Positions 18,865 to 27,971 of a stretch of 64,000 bases of DNA are shown here, piece by piece. The stretch is from Marinicella marina (GTDB lineage Bacteria > Pseudomonadota > Gammaproteobacteria > Xanthomonadales > Marinicellaceae). The stretch lies in contig NZ_JASJNC010000004.1 of NCBI RefSeq assembly GCF_030065545.1, positions 124,001-188,000 of the forward strand, read 5' to 3'. Made by a program: the position numbers and the translations under genes. The notes under the pieces were generated by a model that did no database searches, had not been told where the DNA came from, and was given only the letters and a program-made list of their open reading frames with translations. Position 1 is the first letter of the stretch. Every line of letters starts with the position of its first letter.

Positions 18865-20061
18865 ATGTCAGTACAAGACGCACTGGATTTAATCTGTCGT
18901 GGCACAGACGAAGTCATTAAATTAGAAGAACTAGAAAGCAAACTCAAGGCCGGCAAGAAACTCCGCATCAAAGCTGGATTTGATCCTACGGCACCTGATT
19001 TGCATGTTGGCCACACAGTATTAATCAACAAGATGAAACAGTTTCAAGACCTCGGTCATGATGTGATTTTTCTGATTGGTGATTTCACTGGCATGATTGG
19101 TGACCCGACTGGTAAAAGCGCCACTCGCAAAGCCCTGACTCGTGAAGAAGTTTTGGAGAATGCCAAAACCTACCAAGATCAAATCTACAAGATACTGGAC
19201 AAAGAAAAAACCATCATTGAATTCAATTCAAATTGGTTCAAAGACATGACTGCTGCTGATATGATTGAATTGTCGGCAAAATACAATGTGGCTCGCATGC
19301 TAGAGCGTGATGATTTTAACAAACGCTACAAGTCAGGTCAGTCAATTGCCATCCACGAATTCATGTACCCATTGGTACAAGGTTATGATTCAGTGGCTTT
19401 GAAATGTGACGTTGAGCTTGGTGGCACCGATCAAAAGTTCAATCTTCTGGTAGGCCGACATTTACAGGCCCAAGCTGGACAGGATCCACAAATAGTTATT
19501 ACCATGCCATTGCTGGAAGGTTTGGATGGCGTCAACAAGATGTCCAAATCACTGGATAATTACATCGGAATCGATGATGCACCAGCAGATATGTTTGGTA
19601 AAGTCATGTCAATCTCAGATGAATTGATGTGGCGTTACTTTGAATTGCTGAGCTTCAAATCCAACGCAGCCATCGAACAATACAAAACCGATGTGGCCGA
19701 TGGCAAGAACCCTAGAGATGTTAAGTTTGATTTAGCCATGGAGCTGATTGAGCGCTTTCATGATGCACAAGCCGCACAAGATGCCCTGGCAAGCTTCAAA
19801 GCCCAGTTCCAAAAAGGTGCCATTCCAGATGACATCGACGAGGTCACACTAGAAACTGACAATGGAGAAATGGGTATAGCTCACATCCTGAAAAACGCCG
19901 GTCTGTGCACCAGCACCTCAGATGCCATGCGCATGATAAAACAAGGCGCTGCTAAGTTGAACGGTGAGAAGCTCAACGACACCAAACAAGCTTTTCCAGC
20001 CGGTACACATGCCGTTTTTCAGGTTGGCAAAAGAAAATTTGCCCGGGTTAAATTGACCTAA
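18865..20061 (+). CDS. tyrS: Tyrosine-tRNA ligase
   Basis: Charges tRNA-Tyr with tyrosine in the cytoplasm. Class I motifs are clear: HVGH at residues 47-50 and KMSKS at 225-229, with [10 protein letters not shown] between. The C-terminal part (from about 335) is an S4 RNA-binding domain. At 398 residues with this HVGH form, it belongs to the TyrZ-like (type 2) branch, in contrast to the E. coli TyrS type; that classification is from memory. It is divergent from the M23 gene across about 120 bases and ends in a strong terminator. Confidence 0.96.
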   Translation: MSVQDALDLICRGTDEVIKLEELESKLKAGKKLRIKAGFDPTAPDLHVGHTVLINKMKQFQDLGHDVIFLIGDFTGMIGDPTGKSATRKALTREEVLENAKTYQDQIYKILDKEKTIIEFNSNWFKDMTAADMIELSAKYNVARMLERDDFNKRYKSGQSIAIHEFMYPLVQGYDSVALKCDVELGGTDQKFNLLVGRHLQAQAGQDPQIVITMPLLEGLDGVNKMSKSLDNYIGIDDAPADMFGKVMSISDELMWRYFELLSFKSNAAIEQYKTDVADGKNPRDVKFDLAMELIERFHDAQAAQDALASFKAQFQKGAIPDDIDEVTLETDNGEMGIAHILKNAGLCTSTSDAMRMIKQGAAKLNGEKLNDTKQAFPAGTHAVFQVGKRKFARVKLT

Positions 20062-20083
20062 CCGCAAGTCATAAAAAACCAAA

Positions 20084-20112
20084 AAAAAGCCCGATTAATT
20101 CGGGCTTTTTTT
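20084..20112. terminator. Bidirectional intrinsic terminator between tyrS and the DUF481 gene
   Basis: A GC-rich hairpin (GCCCGA paired with TCGGGC, arms within 20084-20094 and 20100-20112) is flanked by an A-run on the left and seven T on the right. It can stop tyrS on the plus strand and the convergent DUF481 gene on the minus strand. Confidence 0.85.
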
Positions 20113-20130
20113 GATCAAAAGTTAGACTTT

Positions 20131-20844
20131 TCAAAAATCATAAACCAAATTGGCAGAAACCAAAGTGTCGGTTGAATCTTTACCCACGGGCGCGTCGGTG
20201 TTGTGACGGATTTGGTGAGCTAATTTAACTGCGAACTTCTCACTCACTTTAAATGAAAAGCCCAAATCGTTTTGTGCGAATGTGTTGTCATCCCCGGCTT
20301 CTACAATCAACAAATTTTCAAATTGTGTGGTTTCAGTGATTTGACGCATGTAATCCAACTTTCCGGAAAACACCACGCCTTTGTTTTCACTGCGATCCAC
20401 ATCAAAAGCCTCTACTTTATAACCCACACCTAATTCTGTGATCAGTCTTTTCTTCTCAGTGTCATAATATTTATGACCCCAGCCCAGTGACGTAGTGATG
20501 GTGTAATCAAAACCGGAAAACTGGTCTTTGTCCCAACGCGTGCCATAATAAATATAATCGTTGTCATCGAACTTATAACCTGTTTTGGTATTCAAGGTAT
20601 AACGTTCAGCCGTGTCCACATCGTCATTAGAAGCACGTAACAAGGCCAAATTTAAATCACTGACCCATTTTCCAGACTCGCGCTTAAGTGCTAAACCAGC
20701 CGTCAGGTTTTCGGTGTCTGAGTTACCAGAGGTCATTGAGAAACCCAACTGACCGCTACCTGACCAAACAGCATCATCAGCCATCGCTGAACCAGAGTAT
20801 GTACCCGCAGCGATTATCGCTGTCATTAACATCGTTTTTTTCAT
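20131..20844 (-). CDS. DUF481-family outer-membrane beta-barrel protein
   Basis: A 237-residue exported protein. I start it at the ATG at 20844, where MKKTMLMTAIIAAGTYSGSAMA forms a signal peptide cut before DD; a longer frame to 20928 would bury it. The mature part has repeated amphipathic beta-strands with alternating polar and hydrophobic residues (GFSMTSGNSDTENLTAGLAL) and ends in a terminal aromatic residue (NLVYDF), the outer-membrane assembly signal. This agrees with DUF481 (YdiY-like, salt- or stress-induced in some species). Transport substrate and function are unknown. Confidence 0.88.
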   Translation of the reverse strand: MKKTMLMTAIIAAGTYSGSAMADDAVWSGSGQLGFSMTSGNSDTENLTAGLALKRESGKWVSDLNLALLRASNDDVDTAERYTLNTKTGYKFDDNDYIYYGTRWDKDQFSGFDYTITTSLGWGHKYYDTEKKRLITELGVGYKVEAFDVDRSENKGVVFSGKLDYMRQITETTQFENLLIVEAGDDNTFAQNDLGFSFKVSEKFAVKLAHQIRHNTDAPVGKDSTDTLVSANLVYDF

Positions 20845-21015
20845 CGTAATCTCATTTATCAAAACTAAAAGTGCTAATTTACTGCTTCTGACATAAATAT
20901 CAACAAACAAATTGTTAAATATAAACAATTGAGTTTATTTTCACCAATAAATGATAAAATATGCAACCTATAAATTGCCACTTGATTACCAACAAACCCA
21001 TTGAGTTGCCCTAAC

Positions 21016-21657
21016 ATGAGAAATACCACAGATTCTTTAAGTAATAGGTTGATGCACGAATTTGACAACATGTTAAAAGTGCTGCACCACAAGACCAATC
21101 GCGATCAGCAAATCCCTGGCAGTGAAGTCACCGCACCAGAGTTGAATGAAACACAAAACAGCCACACAGCGGGGTTGATGCGTATCAATCACACTGGCGA
21201 GGTCTGTGCCCAAGCACTTTACAATGGTCAAGCCATGATGGCCAAGGACGAGGCTACCAGAACCCACTTATTACATGCTGCAGAAGAAGAACATGCTCAT
21301 TTGAATTGGTGCCAATCTCGGTTGGACGAGTTAGGAGCTGATGTCAGTAAAACCAATGCCTTTTGGTACATACAATCTTTTGCAGTGGGTTCATTGGCCG
21401 CTTTTTTTGGCGACAAAGTGAGTTATGGTTTTGTGATTGAGACTGAACGTCAGGTCGAATCGCACTTGCAAGACCACATCAATGACATCGGTACCAAAGA
21501 CGCCAAATCTTTGGCTATTTTAGAGCAAATGCAAGCCGATGAAATCAGACATGGCGAAGACGCCAAAGCTGCAGGTGGCATAGAATTACCCGAGCCAGTT
21601 AAGTGGGTCATGACTGGCATGTCAAAAATTATGAAAATGGTGAGTTACAGAATATGA
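21016..21657 (+). CDS. coq7: Coq7-type 3-demethoxyubiquinol hydroxylase
   Basis: Di-iron monooxygenase catalysing the penultimate hydroxylation of ubiquinone synthesis. The ferritin-like four-helix domain shows the expected ligands: E in RINHTGEVCAQ, EEEHAH, E in ETERQVESH, and EIRHGED near the C-terminus. I use the ATG at 21016; a TTG at 21001 is also open. At 213 residues it matches the bacterial Coq7 form used in place of UbiF. Its stop overlaps the ETF-QO ATG as ATGA, coupling two quinone-related enzymes. Confidence 0.94.
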   Translation: MRNTTDSLSNRLMHEFDNMLKVLHHKTNRDQQIPGSEVTAPELNETQNSHTAGLMRINHTGEVCAQALYNGQAMMAKDEATRTHLLHAAEEEHAHLNWCQSRLDELGADVSKTNAFWYIQSFAVGSLAAFFGDKVSYGFVIETERQVESHLQDHINDIGTKDAKSLAILEQMQADEIRHGEDAKAAGGIELPEPVKWVMTGMSKIMKMVSYRI

Positions 21658-23300
21658 ACAGAGAATCGATGGAGTTTGATGTCGTTATCGTAGGTGGTGG
21701 TCCTGCTGGGTTAGCCACAGCCTGCCGCTTGGCACAACTGTCACAAGAACACAACAAAGACTGGCAAATTGCGTTGGTTGAAAAAGGCTCTGAAATTGGT
21801 GCCCACATCATGTCAGGTGCGGTCATAGAAACCGATGCATTGACCGAATTATTCCCAGATTGGAAGGCCATGGGTGCGCCCGTAAAAACAGCCGTGACTG
21901 GTGATGACTTTCACTATTTACGCGGTCTTGAAAAAGACACCAAAGTACCTGGATTTTTAATTCCTCGCCCCATGAAAAATCATGGTAATTACATCATTTC
22001 TCTGGGTAACCTCTGCCGCTGGCTGGGTGAACAAGCAGAGAATTTAGGGGTCAATATATTCCCTGGCTTTCCAGCCTCAGAAGTCATCTACGATGAGGCT
22101 GGCAACGTCAAAGGAATCATCACCGGCGACATGGGTGTTGATGCCAATGGCAAAGAGAAAGGCGGTTTTGAACCGGGCTATGAACTGTTGGCCACACAGA
22201 CCGTTTTCGCTGAAGGTTGTCGAGGTTCTTTGGGCAAGGAGCTGATGGCAAAATTTGATTTACAGAAAGACTCAGACCCACAACATTACGGTATTGGCCT
22301 GAAAGAAGTCTGGCAGATTGATGAATCTTTGTCAGAACCTGGCAAAGTGGTGCACACATTAGGTTGGCCTTTGGATAACCACACCGAAGGAGGTGGCTTT
22401 TTATATCATTTAGACAAAGGCACTGTTTCGCTGGGTTTCGTGGTGGCCTTGAATTACCAGAACCCCTACCTGAGCCCATTTGAAACATTCCAACAATGGA
22501 AACAGAATCCTGTAATCAAAAACATCATCAAGGGTGGCAAGCGAATTTCTTATGGTGCCCGTGCGTTGAACAAAGGTGGTTTCCAATCACTGCCTAAGCT
22601 GACATTTCCTGGTGGCATGATGGTAGGCTGCGAAGCTGGATTCTTGAACCCAGCTAAAATCAAAGGCACCCATACAGCATTAAAATCAGGCATCATTGCT
22701 GCTGACAGCATCGCTGATGCCATGATAAGTGAGCAGGCCGCTGGTGAATTGGTCAGTTACAGTGAAAACATCAAAAACTCATCCATTTACCAAGAATTAC
22801 ACAACAGCAGAAATTTTGAACCAGGTTTGAATAAACTGGGCACGTTTTTTGGTGCAGCGTTTACTTTCATTGACCAAAACATCTTTTTCGGTAAATTGCC
22901 TTTCACTTGGCACAGCAAAACCCCCGACCATGACTGCCTCAAACCAGCAGCAGATTTTGAACCGATTGAATACCCCAGACCTGACAATGAAATCTCTTTT
23001 GATCGACTCTCCTCGGTGTTCCTATCTAGCACCAACCATGAAGAAGATCAGCCCTGCCATTTGCAACTTAAAGATCCAGAAATACCTATCAAGGTCAACC
23101 TACCAAAATGGTCGGAACCTGCACAGCGGTATTGTCCAGCTGCGGTCTATGAAGTGATCGAAGAAGGCGATCAACCGGTGTTCAGAATCAATGCCCAAAA
23201 TTGTGTGCATTGTAAAACCTGTGACATCAAAGACCCCTCACAAAACATCAACTGGGTGACCCCAGAAGGTGGTGGTGGGCCAAACTATTCAAACATGTGA
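21654..23300 (+). CDS. Electron-transfer flavoprotein:ubiquinone oxidoreductase
   Basis: Passes electrons from ETF (fatty and amino acid oxidation) to ubiquinone at the inner membrane. The N-terminal FAD motif DVVIVGGGPAGLATA lies within the first 20 residues; the middle holds GAHIMSGAVI and ALKSGIIAADSI; the C-terminus carries cysteines CPAAVYEV and CVHCKTCDI for the 4Fe-4S cluster, then GPNYSNM. Length (548) is normal. The start at ATG 21654 is preferred over an in-frame GTG at 21603 inside coq7. No ETF alpha/beta genes lie in the window. Confidence 0.95.
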   Translation: MNRESMEFDVVIVGGGPAGLATACRLAQLSQEHNKDWQIALVEKGSEIGAHIMSGAVIETDALTELFPDWKAMGAPVKTAVTGDDFHYLRGLEKDTKVPGFLIPRPMKNHGNYIISLGNLCRWLGEQAENLGVNIFPGFPASEVIYDEAGNVKGIITGDMGVDANGKEKGGFEPGYELLATQTVFAEGCRGSLGKELMAKFDLQKDSDPQHYGIGLKEVWQIDESLSEPGKVVHTLGWPLDNHTEGGGFLYHLDKGTVSLGFVVALNYQNPYLSPFETFQQWKQNPVIKNIIKGGKRISYGARALNKGGFQSLPKLTFPGGMMVGCEAGFLNPAKIKGTHTALKSGIIAADSIADAMISEQAAGELVSYSENIKNSSIYQELHNSRNFEPGLNKLGTFFGAAFTFIDQNIFFGKLPFTWHSKTPDHDCLKPAADFEPIEYPRPDNEISFDRLSSVFLSSTNHEEDQPCHLQLKDPEIPIKVNLPKWSEPAQRYCPAAVYEVIEEGDQPVFRINAQNCVHCKTCDIKDPSQNINWVTPEGGGGPNYSNM

Positions 23301-23332
23301 TTGTCAAATATATCAGCATAATTTAAGTCTTG

Positions 23333-23361
23333 AGCGGTATTTATACCCAATAAATGCCGCT
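23333..23361. repeat. 12-bp stem hairpin after ETF-QO
   Basis: Arms 23333-23344 and 23350-23361 pair over 12 bases with one G-U wobble and a five-base loop. No T-run follows, so it is not a standard intrinsic terminator; it may protect the 3' end of the coq7/ETF-QO mRNA or be a dispersed repeat. Confidence 0.5.
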
Positions 23362-23387
23362 TAAACAGCCTAAAACGTTGATTTAAT

Positions 23388-23416
23388 TTGACATTTCACA
23401 TTTCTGCCTATAGACT
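23388..23416 (+). promoter_or_regulatory. Cold-shock gene promoter and long leader
   Basis: A perfect -35 TTGACA (23388-23393), a 17-base spacer and TAGACT (23411-23416) predict a start near 23423. That leaves a leader of about 120 bases before the cold-shock ATG at 23544, similar in style to cspA leaders that act as RNA thermosensors. A Shine-Dalgarno AAGG sits at 23533-23536. Confidence 0.55.
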
Positions 23417-23543
23417 TCGTCTTGCTTAAATACTCGCCCGAATGAATTCTCCTTTTCAAAGCTTTATTCTTAATTCGTTGACCAGTTGACCTTTTGGTGA
23501 GCATTGTAAGTAGTTTTAATTTTTTATTATTTAAGGTATATAT

Positions 23544-23759
23544 ATGTCAGAAAAAGTAACAGGTACCGTCAAGTGGTTTGACGAGTCAAAAGGTTTTGGT
23601 TTCATTCAACAAGCATCTGGTTCAGATGTATTCGCTCATTACAGTGCGATTCAAGTAGAAGGAGACGGTTTCAGAACTTTGCAAGAAGGTCAACAAGTTG
23701 AATTCAACATCACTGAAGGCCAAAAAGGTCCTCAAGCTGAGAACATCACTGCTATCTAA
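23544..23759 (+). CDS. Cold-shock domain protein (CspA family)
   Basis: A 71-residue single-stranded nucleic-acid-binding OB-fold protein acting as an RNA chaperone. RNP1 is GFGFI at residues 17-21; RNP2 reads VFAHYSAI at 29-36 (commonly VFVHF). The opening [16 protein letters not shown] is canonical. It stands alone with its own promoter and long leader and is followed by a strong terminator. Cold inducibility is inferred only from the leader length; several csp paralogues in other genomes are not cold-induced. Confidence 0.95.
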   Translation: MSEKVTGTVKWFDESKGFGFIQQASGSDVFAHYSAIQVEGDGFRTLQEGQQVEFNITEGQKGPQAENITAI

Positions 23760-23781
23760 GACAGCATGATGGAAAGATCAA

Positions 23782-23810
23782 AACGGAACCTTTGGGTTCC
23801 GTTTTTTTTT
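23782..23810 (+). terminator. Intrinsic terminator of the cold-shock gene
   Basis: AACGGAACC (23782-23790) pairs perfectly with GGTTCCGTT (23795-23803) around a 4-base loop and is followed by a run of T to 23810. Confidence 0.9.
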
Positions 23811-23844
23811 GCTAAAAATAAAGTACATTTTGCATAACATCAGG

Positions 23845-24603
23845 CTATATCAGTATTTCTTCATACTGGCTTGATTTAGATTCGGCCAATGGTTGATTGT
23901 CAGCACCATGGTATGAATTGACCAGTGAGTATTTGGCTTGTTCAGTGGTATTATTATTGGCCGCATGAAACAACCCAGCATGAAAAAACAACACATCCCC
24001 AGATGCCAGTTCCACATCAATCGACTTTGAAAGCCATTGTTTTGCCTCAGGGTGTTGATCATTTAAAAATAAGTCTTTATCAACCATACCCTCACTGAGC
24101 ACTGAGTTGTGGGTACCTGGTAGAATTTTAAGACAGCCATTGGCGTTGACCTCATCACCCATAGCTAACCAAGTATTAATCAACAAATCATGGGTAAACC
24201 GCCAGTACCTGATGTCACGGTGCCAGCCCGTTTTGCTTGAATAATTGGGTTGTTTGGTCATGATGCAATTGTGGTGCGACTGCACCAACCAAACATCTTC
24301 TGACTGCAACAACTGTTGCAGTATGTTTTTAACGACTTTGTTTTTAGCCCATTCGCGAAAAGAAGCATCGCGGCTGTAAGCCAACAACAAACGCCTGATG
24401 GTTGAACCACCCTCAGAGTCAATTGACTCAGGGGCTTTTGGATACCCCACTTCGGCCTCCAGCTCAAAAGGCGGGAGGCGCAGTTGTAATTGATTTTTGA
24501 CTTGGTTTCTGATTTCATTCAATAAGGCCATGTCTATCAACTGACGTTTAATCAAAAAACCATCCGTTTCGAATTGTTCAATTTCTTCGTTGCTTAATTT
24601 CAT
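23845..24603 (-). CDS. Phytanoyl-CoA dioxygenase (PhyH) family Fe(II)/2-oxoglutarate oxygenase
   Basis: A 252-residue soluble oxygenase predicted to hydroxylate a small organic substrate with 2-oxoglutarate and Fe(II). The facial triad is visible: HRD in GWHRDIRYW (about residues 123-125) and the distal histidine in DVLFFHAGLFHAA. The usual 2OG-binding arginine region reads KYSLVNSYHG, with lysine where arginine is common. The N-terminus (EIEQFETDGFLI) is typical of the family. Its ATG overlaps the GntP permease stop by 4 nt, implying the permease imports its substrate or a related compound, which is unknown. Confidence 0.87.
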   Translation of the reverse strand: MKLSNEEIEQFETDGFLIKRQLIDMALLNEIRNQVKNQLQLRLPPFELEAEVGYPKAPESIDSEGGSTIRRLLLAYSRDASFREWAKNKVVKNILQQLLQSEDVWLVQSHHNCIMTKQPNYSSKTGWHRDIRYWRFTHDLLINTWLAMGDEVNANGCLKILPGTHNSVLSEGMVDKDLFLNDQHPEAKQWLSKSIDVELASGDVLFFHAGLFHAANNNTTEQAKYSLVNSYHGADNQPLAESKSSQYEEILI

Positions 24604-25982
24604 TGTATCAATACACTCAAAACACCCACAGTGAAGGCCGTAACAACAACAGGTATAACCAAGGAAACCATAAATATATCTTTGTAGGATTGTTTATGAG
24701 ACAAACCACATATGGTCAATAAGGTAATTACCGCACCGTTATGCGGCAAAGAGTCAAACCCACCAGAAGCCATTGATGCCAAGCGGTGCATCCACTCTGG
24801 ATTGATATCAAACTGCTGAGCCATTTGCGCATAAGTCGACCCCAGTGCTTCTAAGGCGATGGTCAACCCACCTGAAGCCGACCCAGTGATTCCAGCCAAT
24901 ACATTGACTGCCACCACCTCAGAAATCAATGGATTTTCAGGTGAAATATTAATCACTGCTTGTTTAACGATCAGAAAAGCACCCAAGGATGCGATGGTAC
25001 CGCCATAGCCCACTTCAGATGCCGTATTAAAGGTCGGTAACATAGAACCCATGGCACCTTTGGTCATGGTACCATTAACGTCATGAAATTTCTTCCAGTT
25101 CAATGCGATGACGCTGATGACAGCCAGTAACAAGGCCACAATCATTGACCAAATCGATTTCACATTGTTTATTTCAATGTTGCCGAATTTATCAGACCCT
25201 AAATAAGCTGTGTCCCAAGCGGGAATAACGATTTTTTGTAGCAAAAAATTAGCTGTAACAACCACTAATATTGGAACCAACGCAATCCATAATGCGGGCA
25301 AATCATAATCATTACTGACTATGGGTTCATTGTTGTGATCCTCACCATAGCCTTCAGCATGAGATTGATTGATGCGAAAATTAATCCAACTCAAGCCACC
25401 CAACATCATCGCCATACCAGCAGTTATTCCAATGATTGGCGCAGCATACATGTCGGTACCAAAGTAACTGACCGGAATAATATTATGAATTTGAGAGGTA
25501 CCAGGCAAGCAGGTCATGGTGAAGGTAAATGCCCCCAATGCAATGGTGGCCGGTATAAAGCGCTTGGGCAGATTGGCTTCTCGAAACAATGCAGCGCCCA
25601 GTGGATAGACCGCAAAAGCAACCACAAATGCAGACACACCACCGTAAGTTAATAAACCACAAGCCAGCACAATGGCCAATGCCGCATGTTTTATACCCAG
25701 TGAGCTGATAATAGACTTGGCTATCACTTTGGCACAACCGGAATCCTCCATCAGTTTGCCAAATATCGCTCCCAACAAAAATATAGGGAAATATTTGATT
25801 GCAAAGCCACCCATTTTGGTCATAAAGACTTGGGTGTAAATGCCTAACATCTGACCACCCTCACCAGCGAGAACCACTGCCAACATAGCCAATACTGGGG
25901 CCAGAATAATGACACTGATGCCGCGATAAGCCAGAAACATCAACAGTCCCAGTGACAACAATATGCCAATTACACCTTCCAC
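24600..25982 (-). CDS. GntP-family permease
   Basis: A 460-residue polytopic inner-membrane protein with about 12 hydrophobic segments from residue 5 to the C-terminus. Features of the GntP (gluconate:H+ symporter) family include KYFPIFLLGAIFGKLMEDSG, the GVSAFVVAFAVYPLGAALF region and the conserved SGGFDSLPHNGAVITLL near the end. Members carry gluconate, fructuronate, D-serine or hydroxy acids; the substrate cannot be assigned here. It is first in a two-gene unit with the PhyH-type dioxygenase. Confidence 0.9.
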   Translation of the reverse strand: MEGVIGILLSLGLLMFLAYRGISVIILAPVLAMLAVVLAGEGGQMLGIYTQVFMTKMGGFAIKYFPIFLLGAIFGKLMEDSGCAKVIAKSIISSLGIKHAALAIVLACGLLTYGGVSAFVVAFAVYPLGAALFREANLPKRFIPATIALGAFTFTMTCLPGTSQIHNIIPVSYFGTDMYAAPIIGITAGMAMMLGGLSWINFRINQSHAEGYGEDHNNEPIVSNDYDLPALWIALVPILVVVTANFLLQKIVIPAWDTAYLGSDKFGNIEINNVKSIWSMIVALLLAVISVIALNWKKFHDVNGTMTKGAMGSMLPTFNTASEVGYGGTIASLGAFLIVKQAVINISPENPLISEVVAVNVLAGITGSASGGLTIALEALGSTYAQMAQQFDINPEWMHRLASMASGGFDSLPHNGAVITLLTICGLSHKQSYKDIFMVSLVIPVVVTAFTVGVLSVLIQ

Positions 25983-26020
25983 TTATTCGCCCTTTTGGTC
26001 TGTTTTAGTATTGTAATTAA

Positions 26021-26968
26021 TTAAACACCAGAGATTTTGACAGAATCAGCGACGATTTCATAACTGACAGCGGGTAACTCGCCTGATCCTTCAGCCGCAT
26101 AATGTTGGCGTTGTTCTTCGGATAATTCCTTTTTAACTAAACGGCCATAAACCACTGCCTCGCCGGCTGAATCCATTGGAATGTAGAATGAATGGTCATT
26201 GAAATCAACGCGAGCAAATGATTCGCCATCAGTCAAAATCATCCAACAGCCTTTCTTTTGACAAACGCGAGTGATGCTGCCAGCAATGACATGATTGCTT
26301 GTGTTGAATGTTTGTGGGGTTTCTAAAGCCACAGCCAAAGGTGTCTGTTCACTCACCGCTGTTGGCCATTGTTGGCCATAAACTTTGGCGCCATCAATCA
26401 CCTCAGTGACCTTAGCCAATGATTCATTGTCACCTCTATTATCACTTGTTACTTGGGGCTGCAGCTCTTTCAACGCAGCAATGACCTCATCGGCATGGGT
26501 GCTTGGGTTAACCTTCTCAAAGTGCTTAGCAATCATGCCCTTTGGATCGATGATGAAAGTTTGGCGCTTAGCGTAAGAAAAGATAGCCATGCCACCATCG
26601 ACACCATAGTCTCTGGACATTTGCTTATTGGCATCAACCAACAAATTAAACGGCAAGTCATACTTCTTGATGAAGGCACGGTGTGATTCAGCATCATCCA
26701 GCGATACACCCAAAACATCAGTGTTCATGTTTTTCAAGGTTGCATAATTGTCACGAAACGCTTTCGCCTCAATGGTGCAGCCTGAAGTGTCATTCTTGGG
26801 GTAAAAATAAACCACCAGCCATTGACCTTGATAGTCAGCCAATTGATGGGGTGTTCCAGATTGGTCTTGAAGATTAAAAGCTGGTGCAGGCTGACCTTGC
26901 ATACTGGCAGCTAAAGCCATAAAATTAAAACTAATTAATGTGAGTAGGATTACTGTTTTTTTAGTCAT
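26021..26968 (-). CDS. Exported peroxiredoxin (BCP/PrxQ type) fused to DUF4920
   Basis: Starting at ATG 26968, a signal peptide covers about residues 1-21 (FNFMALAAS). Residues 24-175 form a thioredoxin-fold peroxiredoxin with the peroxidatic cysteine C64 in PKNDTSGCT. The position five residues on, cysteine in E. coli Bcp, is lysine here, so the in-helix resolving cysteine is absent. Residues about 195-315 match DUF4920, including VCQKKGCWMIL and a region ending in VVYGRLVKK; these cysteines might take part in redox chemistry. The fusion suggests envelope peroxide detoxification. It is divergent from the purine phosphoribosyltransferase gene, 65 bases away. Confidence 0.85.
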   Translation of the reverse strand: MTKKTVILLTLISFNFMALAASMQGQPAPAFNLQDQSGTPHQLADYQGQWLVVYFYPKNDTSGCTIEAKAFRDNYATLKNMNTDVLGVSLDDAESHRAFIKKYDLPFNLLVDANKQMSRDYGVDGGMAIFSYAKRQTFIIDPKGMIAKHFEKVNPSTHADEVIAALKELQPQVTSDNRGDNESLAKVTEVIDGAKVYGQQWPTAVSEQTPLAVALETPQTFNTSNHVIAGSITRVCQKKGCWMILTDGESFARVDFNDHSFYIPMDSAGEAVVYGRLVKKELSEEQRQHYAAEGSGELPAVSYEIVADSVKISGV

Positions 26969-27033
26969 TTTATTCTCTGAAAATAAAATCATCATTCTAC
27001 CAACTTTCATACCATTGAGAAACCTAAAACCTG

Positions 27034-27576
27034 ATGTATAGCGAAATACTACCACCCAAAAGCCAAGTATTAATCAGCAAAGCCAAGATTGATCAAGCCA
27101 TCAATCAACTGGCCCAAAACATTAACCAAGATTTTAAACAAAAAAATGTGGTCTTTTTGACCATCATGAATGGTGGCATGATCTTTGCGTCTGCCCTAGC
27201 CACTCGCTTGAACCTGAATATGGAAATGGATTACTTACAACTCTCCAGGTACGGTAAAAACCAATCTGGCGGTCAACTTGTTTGGAAATACCAACCAGAG
27301 GTTAACATGCAACATACACATGTCATCCTCTGTGATGACATTTATGATGAAGGTCACACACTGGCTGCAGCCCATGCATGGTGTCTGGAAAAGGGTGCAA
27401 TTTCTGTTTCATCAGTGGTTTTAGTTCACAAAGACCATGACAGGACATACGCCAACTACAAACCTGATTACATCGCCTTGAATATACCAGATCACTTTAT
27501 TTTTGGCTACGGCATGGATTTAGAAGAAAAACTGCGACAATTACCTGAAATTTATTACATTCCGCCAACACAATGA
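27034..27576 (+). CDS. hpt: Hypoxanthine-guanine phosphoribosyltransferase
   Basis: Salvages purine bases with PRPP to form IMP or GMP. The 180-residue protein has the PRPP-binding signature VILCDDIYDEGHTL at residues 97-110 and the N-terminal FLTIMNGGMIFASAL region of type I phosphoribosyltransferases. The motif reads CDDIYDEG where VDDIVDTG is more common; this variant also occurs in gammaproteobacterial homologues as I recall. Its stop overlaps the start of the cytidine deaminase by 4 nt, making a nucleotide-salvage operon. Confidence 0.88.
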   Translation: MYSEILPPKSQVLISKAKIDQAINQLAQNINQDFKQKNVVFLTIMNGGMIFASALATRLNLNMEMDYLQLSRYGKNQSGGQLVWKYQPEVNMQHTHVILCDDIYDEGHTLAAAHAWCLEKGAISVSSVVLVHKDHDRTYANYKPDYIALNIPDHFIFGYGMDLEEKLRQLPEIYYIPPTQ

Positions 27577-27971
27577 ATATTGATGACCTATACCAAGCAG
27601 CTTTAACGGCCAAAGAAAAAGCTTACGCGCCCTACTCAAAATTTAAAGTGGGTGCTGCAATCATCGATGAAAATGGCCAAGTTCACAGTGGTTGTAATGT
27701 TGAAAATGCGGCCTACCCACTGGGCTGTTGTGCCGAACAATCTGCAGTGTCACAGATGATTATCAATGGTGGCAGCACCATCCAACACATTCTTATAGTT
27801 GGCAAAAGTGGTGAATCATGTCCGCCCTGTGGCGCCTGCCGCCAAATCATATTTGAACATGGTAATAAAAACACCCAAGTTCATTTAGAATCACAAAACG
27901 GCAGCTTCGATCAGAAAAATATCTTTGATTTACTGCCAGAAGCTTTTGATCACTTACAACTGGACAAATAA
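27573..27971 (+). CDS. cdd: Cytidine deaminase
   Basis: Hydrolyses cytidine and deoxycytidine to the uridines. In the 132-residue small tetrameric form, the substrate motif NVENAAYP lies at residues 42-49, the catalytic C-A-E at C53/E55, and the zinc cysteines at C86 and C89 in PCGACRQ. The deaminase fold is complete. The last 22 bases overlap the 3' end of galU on the opposite strand. Confidence 0.94.
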   Translation: MNIDDLYQAALTAKEKAYAPYSKFKVGAAIIDENGQVHSGCNVENAAYPLGCCAEQSAVSQMIINGGSTIQHILIVGKSGESCPPCGACRQIIFEHGNKNTQVHLESQNGSFDQKNIFDLLPEAFDHLQLDK

